Below, one piece after another: positions 11,778 to 14,547 of a stretch of DNA of 14,547 nt. Numbering within the stretch: the first letter of the stretch is position 1; the number at the start of each line of letters is the position of its first letter. The position numbers and the translations under genes were made by a program. The stretch is from Synergistaceae bacterium. Its GTDB lineage: Bacteria; Synergistota; Synergistia; Synergistales; Aminobacteriaceae. The notes beneath the pieces were generated by a model. That model worked only from the letters and a program-made list of their open reading frames with translations, was not told the DNA's origin and did not search any database. Location: assembly GCA_017475805.1 (NCBI GenBank), contig JAFVEW010000295.1:1-14547 (forward strand). Reading direction: 5' to 3'.

Positions 11778-13283
11778 ATGAAAAAATTAGCAGTATTAGT
11801 AGCAGTGGTTTCTATTGCAGCACTCGCGGCTCCCGCCCTTGCAGCGACGAACCCGTTTATGGACGTCCCGATGAATCACTGGGCCTATGACGCTATCGGA
11901 CAGCTTGCAGCTCACGGAATCCTTTCAGGTTATCCTGACGGACTTTACAAGGGCAAACAGCAGACCACCCGTTACGAGATGGCTTCAGCTTTAGCAAGAG
12001 CGTTAGCAGTCGTCGATATGACAAAGGCTAGCAAGCAGGATGTCGAAATGCTCAAGAGACTCGTTGTTGAGTTCAAAGACGAACTTGAAGCACCTGGTGT
12101 TAAAGTTGCAGAACTTGACGAGAGAGTAGCAATTCTTGAAGAAAGACTTGGCGGTTGGCACATTCACGGTGTTTTAGCTCTTGACTTTACGTATCACAAG
12201 AATCACGAAGCACCAGTAGGTGATTCCGATTTCACCTACGATGATGCGAAGCTTTTCTTCGAACGTACATGGGGCGAAGATGATGAGTTCTTTTTCCAGG
12301 CAAGAATGGAAAATAGTGGCGGAAGCGTTACAACAGACCGTTTCTTCGTTGAGATGCCCTTCTTCTTCGACAGCAGACTTACGGTCGGTCGTTTTGCCTG
12401 GAATTGGGAAAGCGACTATCTTATGAGTATGCCTCAGACTGGGGGCTGGACTGGCGATAGCGTAATGACCAACTGGGTAACTGACGGTTTCGGTTGGACA
12501 AAGAACTTCGGACTTGGAACAGTCAAAGCGATTTTTGCACATCCCGGCAATGGTGGTGCGTATAAGGGCATTCTGAATGGTAAGCTTGCTCATGATGATA
12601 ACTGGAGTGCTTATATGCTTGCTCTTGGTTTCAATATGCAGTTCACAGAGCAGATCGGACTTGATCTTGGTGCCCAGGCATTCTTTGGCGATAATGCTGA
12701 ACAGGCTGCACCTGCTGCAGTTGATTCGTATGCGCTAGACAAGTTTTGGACGGTGTGGGCAGGTTTACGCTTTAACTTCAACGATAACATCGGTTTTAAA
12801 GGTATTTTCTATCATCAGAAAGATGAAGAGGATAGAGCTACTTCGACTGGTTGGGTAGATGCTGATATAGACGACGCAAACCACTGGGCATTGATCCTCG
12901 ATGTCAAGCAGGAAGCTCTTAAATATACCAGCTTATGGCTTGAGTATGGTCAGTATGATTTAGGTTATACCGTACGTTCAGATAAGTCGATCTTCTACTC
13001 AACAAGTATTAGTGATACTTCAGCACCGGCCGATATGAAGTACTGGAGAATCGCTCTTGGTCAGGAATGGAACGACAAGTGGGCAACGCACCTCTTCTAC
13101 TATGGCTACAAGGTTGAGTTGGCTGGTGGAGATTGGAAACCTGCAGAAATGGGGCTCGGCGTTCAGTACAAACTCAACGATTACACAACAATGGGTTTGA
13201 ACTATGTACATGTTAAAGACGCCAACCGTGCTAATGAAGACGATGACGATGTAATCCGTTTCAGAACGAGCATCGAGTTCTAA
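11778..13283 (+). CDS. SLH-domain outer-membrane porin
   Basis: The 501-residue protein has a signal peptide (likely cut after PALA at about 22). One SLH domain follows at about 26-75 (FMDVPMNHWAYDAIGQLAAHG ... TRYEMASALARAL), which binds peptidoglycan-linked polymer. A heptad-rich coiled coil lies at about 84-125 (QDVEMLKRLVVEF, KVAELDERVAILEERLG). A long beta-barrel from about 128 has alternating aromatic strands and ends RFRTSIEF; the terminal Phe is the usual recognition signal of outer-membrane barrels. This is the SLH-porin layout of Synergistota, Negativicutes and Thermotogota, tethering the outer membrane to the wall. Codons are less AT-rich than in neighbours, consistent with strong expression. 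AAGGGGG precedes the start by 10 bases. Confidence 0.93.
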   Translation: MKKLAVLVAVVSIAALAAPALAATNPFMDVPMNHWAYDAIGQLAAHGILSGYPDGLYKGKQQTTRYEMASALARALAVVDMTKASKQDVEMLKRLVVEFKDELEAPGVKVAELDERVAILEERLGGWHIHGVLALDFTYHKNHEAPVGDSDFTYDDAKLFFERTWGEDDEFFFQARMENSGGSVTTDRFFVEMPFFFDSRLTVGRFAWNWESDYLMSMPQTGGWTGDSVMTNWVTDGFGWTKNFGLGTVKAIFAHPGNGGAYKGILNGKLAHDDNWSAYMLALGFNMQFTEQIGLDLGAQAFFGDNAEQAAPAAVDSYALDKFWTVWAGLRFNFNDNIGFKGIFYHQKDEEDRATSTGWVDADIDDANHWALILDVKQEALKYTSLWLEYGQYDLGYTVRSDKSIFYSTSISDTSAPADMKYWRIALGQEWNDKWATHLFYYGYKVELAGGDWKPAEMGLGVQYKLNDYTTMGLNYVHVKDANRANEDDDDVIRFRTSIEF

Positions 13284-13316
13284 TCGCGAGCACGAGTAAT
13301 AGAAACAAAAACAAAC

Positions 13317-13335
13317 GTGAAGCGTAAGGCTTCAC
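13317..13335 (+). other. Hairpin after the SLH porin gene
   Basis: GTGAAGC and GCTTCAC pair perfectly around GTAAG, 33 bases after the porin stop. No T-run follows on the plus strand, so it may protect the mRNA 3' end or act together with the next hairpin. On the minus strand a T-rich stretch follows it, so it could weakly stop opposing transcription. Confidence 0.55.
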
Positions 13336-13347
13336 AAAAAGAATTAA

Positions 13348-13396
13348 AAATTTGAAAATTGAAAGGCGGTCTTCCGAGCGTGGAAGGCCGTCTTTT
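13348..13396 (+). terminator. Intrinsic terminator, copy 1 of a 44-base duplicated segment
   Basis: AAAGGCGGTCTTCC pairs with GGAAGGCCGTCTTT around GAGCGT (14 pairs, two G-U), ending in a T-run at 13393-13397. The 44 bases at 13348-13391 recur exactly at 14098-14141. It is the likely terminator of the porin message. Confidence 0.8.
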
Positions 13397-13402
13397 TAAT
13401 GC

Positions 13403-13429
13403 AAGTAGGAATTAGGAAGTAGGAAGTAG
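13403..13429 (+). repeat. TAGGA-type degenerate short repeat
   Basis: The stretch holds AAGTAGGAATTAGG followed by AAGTAGG and AAGTAG units with period 7. TAGGAATTAGGA is identical to the one at 5138-5149, between obgE and nadD. Confidence 0.55.
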
Positions 13430-13443
13430 AAACGAAAAAATTT

Positions 13444-13464
13444 TGTGATATACTGTGATATAAT
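13444..13464 (+). promoter_or_regulatory. Tandem extended -10 elements, probable antisense-RNA promoter
   Basis: TGTGATATAC and TGTGATATAA stand head to tail, and the second forms a perfect TGATATAAT (13456-13464). Transcription would start near 13471 and run into 13475-13576. That makes an RNA complementary to the 3' end of the minus-strand small gene. Confidence 0.5.
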
Positions 13465-13474
13465 AAAAGACAAG

Positions 13475-13511
13475 AAAAAAGAGTGTGCCCGGCGAGGAGA
13501 GCAACACTCTT
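13475..13511 (-). terminator. Intrinsic terminator of the small minus-strand gene
   Basis: On the minus strand AAGAGTGT and ACACTCTT form eight perfect pairs around a 17-base C-rich loop, and the T-run continues for six T's (plus-strand A's 13475-13480). The loop contains CCTCGCC, complementary to GGCGAGG at the 5' end of the same transcript (plus 13737-13743). Confidence 0.6.
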
Positions 13512-13520
13512 AAAATAAAA

Positions 13521-13565
13521 GGGACTGTCTAAAGTGGGCGGCTTACCCACCTCGACAAAAGTCCC
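13521..13565 (-). other. Long hairpin in the 3' UTR of the small minus-strand gene
   Basis: GGGACT at 13521-13526 pairs with AGTCCC at 13560-13565, GTC at 13527-13529 with GAC at 13554-13556, and GTGGG at 13534-13538 with CCCAC at 13546-13550. Because the pairs are symmetrical, both strands can form it, which is typical of sense/antisense RNA pairs. Confidence 0.55.
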
Positions 13566-13576
13566 GGTGGACATGG

Positions 13577-13660
13577 TTACGAACAGAAAACGCGGATTAA
13601 GTCCGTAATTGCTCTGATAAGCTCAGTTAAGGCTTTGAGGAGCATTATTATTTTCCTCAT
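13577..13660 (-). CDS. 27-residue amphipathic peptide, candidate type I toxin
   Basis: The minus-strand frame runs from ATG (13660-13658) to TAA (13579-13577). It is preceded by a strong AAAGGGGGTGG ribosome binding site. The peptide has a basic start (MRKII) and a helix MLLKALTELIRAITDLIRVF. Hydrophobic residues recur every 3-4 positions (4, 7/8, 11, 14/15, 18, 21/22, 25), with Lys, Glu, Arg and Asp on the other face. That resembles small membrane toxins such as TisB in character, not in sequence. The start codon lies at the base of a TGAGGA/TCCTCA hairpin. GGTGGA of the ribosome binding site can pair with TCCACC just after the stop. It has its own promoter and terminator. No homologue is known to me. 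Confidence 0.45.
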   Translation of the reverse strand: MRKIIMLLKALTELIRAITDLIRVFCS

Positions 13661-13688
13661 CGTTTCCACCCCCTTTCCTGTTAAGTAC

Positions 13689-13706
13689 TCAGGGATGCGA
13701 CCCTGA
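13689..13706 (-). other. Hairpin in the 5' UTR of the small minus-strand gene
   Basis: TCAGGG (13689-13694) and CCCTGA (13701-13706) pair perfectly around six bases. A further CGTTC/GAACG pairing is possible nearby at 13716-13735. Both lie between the minus promoter and the peptide start. Confidence 0.45.
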
Positions 13707-13751
13707 CGAATCCTCTCGTTCCTATGGAAGCGAACGCCTCGCCATGAGTTT

Positions 13752-13760
13752 ATTTTAGCA
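13752..13760 (-). promoter_or_regulatory. Extended -10 promoter for the small minus-strand gene
   Basis: Read on the minus strand the bases are TGCTAAAAT, a TGnTAnAAT extended -10. A start near 13745 would give a structured leader of about 85 bases before the peptide ATG. No -35 is evident. Confidence 0.45.
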
Positions 13761-13793
13761 TGGAATTTTAATTTTAGAGCAGGAGGGACTCTT

Positions 13794-14105
13794 ATGATTG
13801 AAAATTTAATATATAAAGGCTATATTGGAAGCGTAGAATTTTCTGAAGATGATAAACTTTTTTACGGAAAAGTTCAGGATATTCCTTCGCTAATTTCATA
13901 TGAGGGCGCGACTGTTGCCGAACTTACAAACGATTTTCACGGAGCTGTCGATGACTATATTGCGGTGTGTAATGCTGATTGGTCATCGATACCTGAAGAA
14001 GCACCGGACGAGATAGATTTACGCATGTTGAAAGAGATAGAAGAAAATCCTGATTGTCATACATTCATACCAGCAAGCGAAGCAGAAAAAATTTTACAAA
14101 TTTGA
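13794..14105 (+). CDS. HicB-like protein without an adjacent HicA
   Basis: The 103-residue protein opens MIENLIYKGYIGSVEFSEDDKLFYG and has FHGAVDDYIAVC at about 57-68, the HicB fold and a close relative of the HicB at 3581. After that domain it has neither the usual FNVRI-type ribbon-helix-helix nor an HTH. Instead there is an acidic tail (EEAPDEIDLRMLKEIEENPD, then FIPASEAEKILQI) that looks more like the toxin-binding tail of a RelB-type antitoxin. AGGAGGG lies about 10 bases upstream. No HicA is seen on either side, so it may be an orphan antitoxin, a regulator, or a hybrid. Its last codons and stop lie inside the duplicated 44-base segment. Confidence 0.75.
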   Translation: MIENLIYKGYIGSVEFSEDDKLFYGKVQDIPSLISYEGATVAELTNDFHGAVDDYIAVCNADWSSIPEEAPDEIDLRMLKEIEENPDCHTFIPASEAEKILQI

Positions 14106-14148
14106 AAATTGAAAGGCGGTCTTCCGAGCGTGGAAGGCCGTTTTTTTT
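14098..14148 (+). terminator. Intrinsic terminator, copy 2 of the 44-base duplicated segment
   Basis: The same GGCGGTCTTCC/GGAAGGCCG stem and GAGCGT loop as at 13348, here followed by eight T's at 14141-14148. It includes the stop codon of the HicB-like gene (14103-14105). The two copies are exactly 750 bases apart. Confidence 0.85.
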
Positions 14149-14158
14149 GTTCGCGTTG

Positions 14159-14167
14159 TGATATAAT
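14159..14167 (+). promoter_or_regulatory. Extended -10 promoter of the RelB/RelE-like pair
   Basis: TGATATAAT, within TTGTGATATAAT, is a perfect extended -10. The antitoxin start follows 28 bases downstream, behind AAGGAGTG. The downstream pattern of A-rich sequence and GTGT mirrors that after the promoter at 13456. Confidence 0.6.
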
Positions 14168-14194
14168 CGATAAAAAGAAAAAGGAGTGTATATA

Positions 14195-14365
14195 ATGCTT
14201 AACGTAATAATGGAACGACATAGAATGAATAAAATGCCCTATAAAACACCAATGAGGTACTCTGATGAAGTTTCAGATGAAGAGAATAATGAAATTATAC
14301 GTGAATTTGAAAAATTAACAGAATATGATCTCGAAATAGTAAAAAGCGAAATGATTTCCATATAA
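14195..14365 (+). CDS. Small acidic antitoxin (RelB-like position)
   Basis: The 56-residue protein has a basic N-terminus (MLNVIMERHRMNKM) and an acidic helix-rich tail, RYSDEVSDEENNEIIREF, then LEIVKSEMISI. The form starting at the first ATG is chosen because AAGGAGTG lies 8 bases upstream. Size, acidity and the toxin-like gene 7 bases downstream are typical of the antitoxin in a relBE/parDE-type operon. I do not recognise a specific DNA-binding family. It has its own promoter and is insulated from the previous gene by the duplicated terminator. Confidence 0.62.
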   Translation: MLNVIMERHRMNKMPYKTPMRYSDEVSDEENNEIIREFEKLTEYDLEIVKSEMISI

Positions 14366-14372
14366 ATAAATA

Positions 14373-14547
14373 ATGGGTGATATAAGAATTGATTACAGCA
14401 AAATAGCTGAAAAATTTTTTGAAAAAAATGAAGATATAAGCGATAATTTTAAGAGGGACGTTGTAAAAATTATTACATGTGATCATCCAGAACAAGTAAA
14501 TTTTAAGAATCTAAAGGGTAAACTAAAAGGATATTCCAGAAGAGCTA
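14373..14547 (+). CDS. RelE/ParE-superfamily toxin, N-terminal part (cut by window edge)
   Basis: The frame from ATG 14373 stays open to the end of the window (58 codons). It begins MGDIRIDYSKIAEKFFEKNE and reaches FKNLKGKLKGYSRRA, the point where RelE/ParE toxins have KLKG...YRxRVGDYR; the catalytic C-terminal strands lie beyond the window. Relatives usually have 85-100 residues. It lacks a clear ribosome binding site and probably depends on translation of the antitoxin 7 bases upstream. Confidence 0.68.
   Translation, partial: MGDIRIDYSKIAEKFFEKNEDISDNFKRDVVKIITCDHPEQVNFKNLKGKLKGYSRRA

Larger units (their letters stand above)
13471..13576 (+). ncRNA. Candidate antisense RNA (antitoxin) to the small minus-strand gene
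   Basis: This interval has no credible plus-strand coding frame but is densely folded: the AAGAGTGT/ACACTCTT hairpin and the three-segment hairpin at 13521-13565. It lies downstream of the promoter ending at 13464 and opposite the 3' UTR of the minus-strand peptide gene. The layout matches known type I pairs in which the antisense RNA covers the toxin's 3' end, such as txpA/RatA and bsrG/SR4. The true 3' end is not visible; a weak TGAGGA/TCCTCA hairpin at 13636-13659 is one option. The interval given is the minimum expected. Confidence 0.35.

Noticed and set aside
12174..12593. 139-codon minus-strand frame inside the SLH porin
   Set aside because: Shadow of a strongly supported coding sequence with no ribosome binding site or recognisable motif.
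13344..13574. 76-codon minus-strand frame
   Set aside because: It runs through the terminator and hairpins of the small-gene locus, has no ribosome binding site, and gives a composition without family resemblance.
13573..13608. 11-codon plus-strand frame (MVTNRKRGLSP)
   Set aside because: Too short, poor ribosome binding site, and antisense to the better supported minus-strand peptide.
13471..13760. Riboswitch or group II intron explanation for the folded region
   Set aside because: No known aptamer core or intron domain V pattern is recognisable; paired sense/antisense promoters fit better.
1..14547. CRISPR array, tRNA, rRNA, insertion sequence or prophage
   Set aside because: No regularly spaced repeats, cloverleaf, transposase or phage structural gene was found on reading both strands.

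Overview
The window looks like chromosome of an AT-rich, Gram-negative-type anaerobe, most likely a gut-associated member of the Synergistota (Synergistaceae). Four things point that way: an S-layer-homology (SLH) porin whose beta-barrel ends in Phe; a type IV pilin-like protein; a ribosomal protein L27 with a cleavable N-terminal extension, encoded next to its protease Prp; and Obg, NadD and a LytR-CpsA-Psr protein in one strand-consistent run. This placement is inferred from gene content only; Negativicutes are the main alternative. I saw no rRNA, tRNA, CRISPR array or insertion sequence.

Layout. 1-422: end of a HigB toxin and its HigA antitoxin. 453-2196: a GatZ/KbaZ-family protein overlapping an O6-alkylguanine-DNA alkyltransferase. 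2228-3305: an extended -10 promoter, a folded leader, rplU-prp-rpmA and an intrinsic terminator. 3317-3826: a HicA-HicB pair sitting directly in front of obgE. 3832-7235: obgE, nadD and an LCP cell-wall gene. 7263-9318: a hairpin/terminator, then three exported proteins of unknown function, two of them paralogues built from a duplicated Cys-Cys-Cys-His unit. 9515-9937: pilin-like protein. 9959-10372 (minus): half-size EamA transporter. 10431-10759: a two-cluster ferredoxin and a 42-residue membrane peptide that may be a truncated gene. 10849-11425: a small antitoxin and a PIN-domain toxin. 11426-11777: a long, apparently regulatory leader. 11778-13283: the SLH porin. 13317-14547: a compact patch holding a duplicated terminator/promoter cassette, a candidate type I toxin-antitoxin locus on the minus strand, a HicB-like protein without HicA, and the start of a RelB/RelE-like pair.

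Two themes stand out. First, the window is crowded with small toxin-antitoxin modules (HigBA, HicAB, PIN pair, RelBE-like, an orphan HicB, and a possible type I locus) placed between housekeeping genes. Second, several genes carry folded 5' leaders or hairpins that could mask their ribosome binding sites. The best candidate for something undescribed is 13444-13760. There, a 27-residue amphipathic peptide on the minus strand has a strong ribosome binding site, its own extended -10 promoter and a structured 3' UTR with terminator. An opposing extended -10 promoter would produce an RNA antisense to that 3' UTR.
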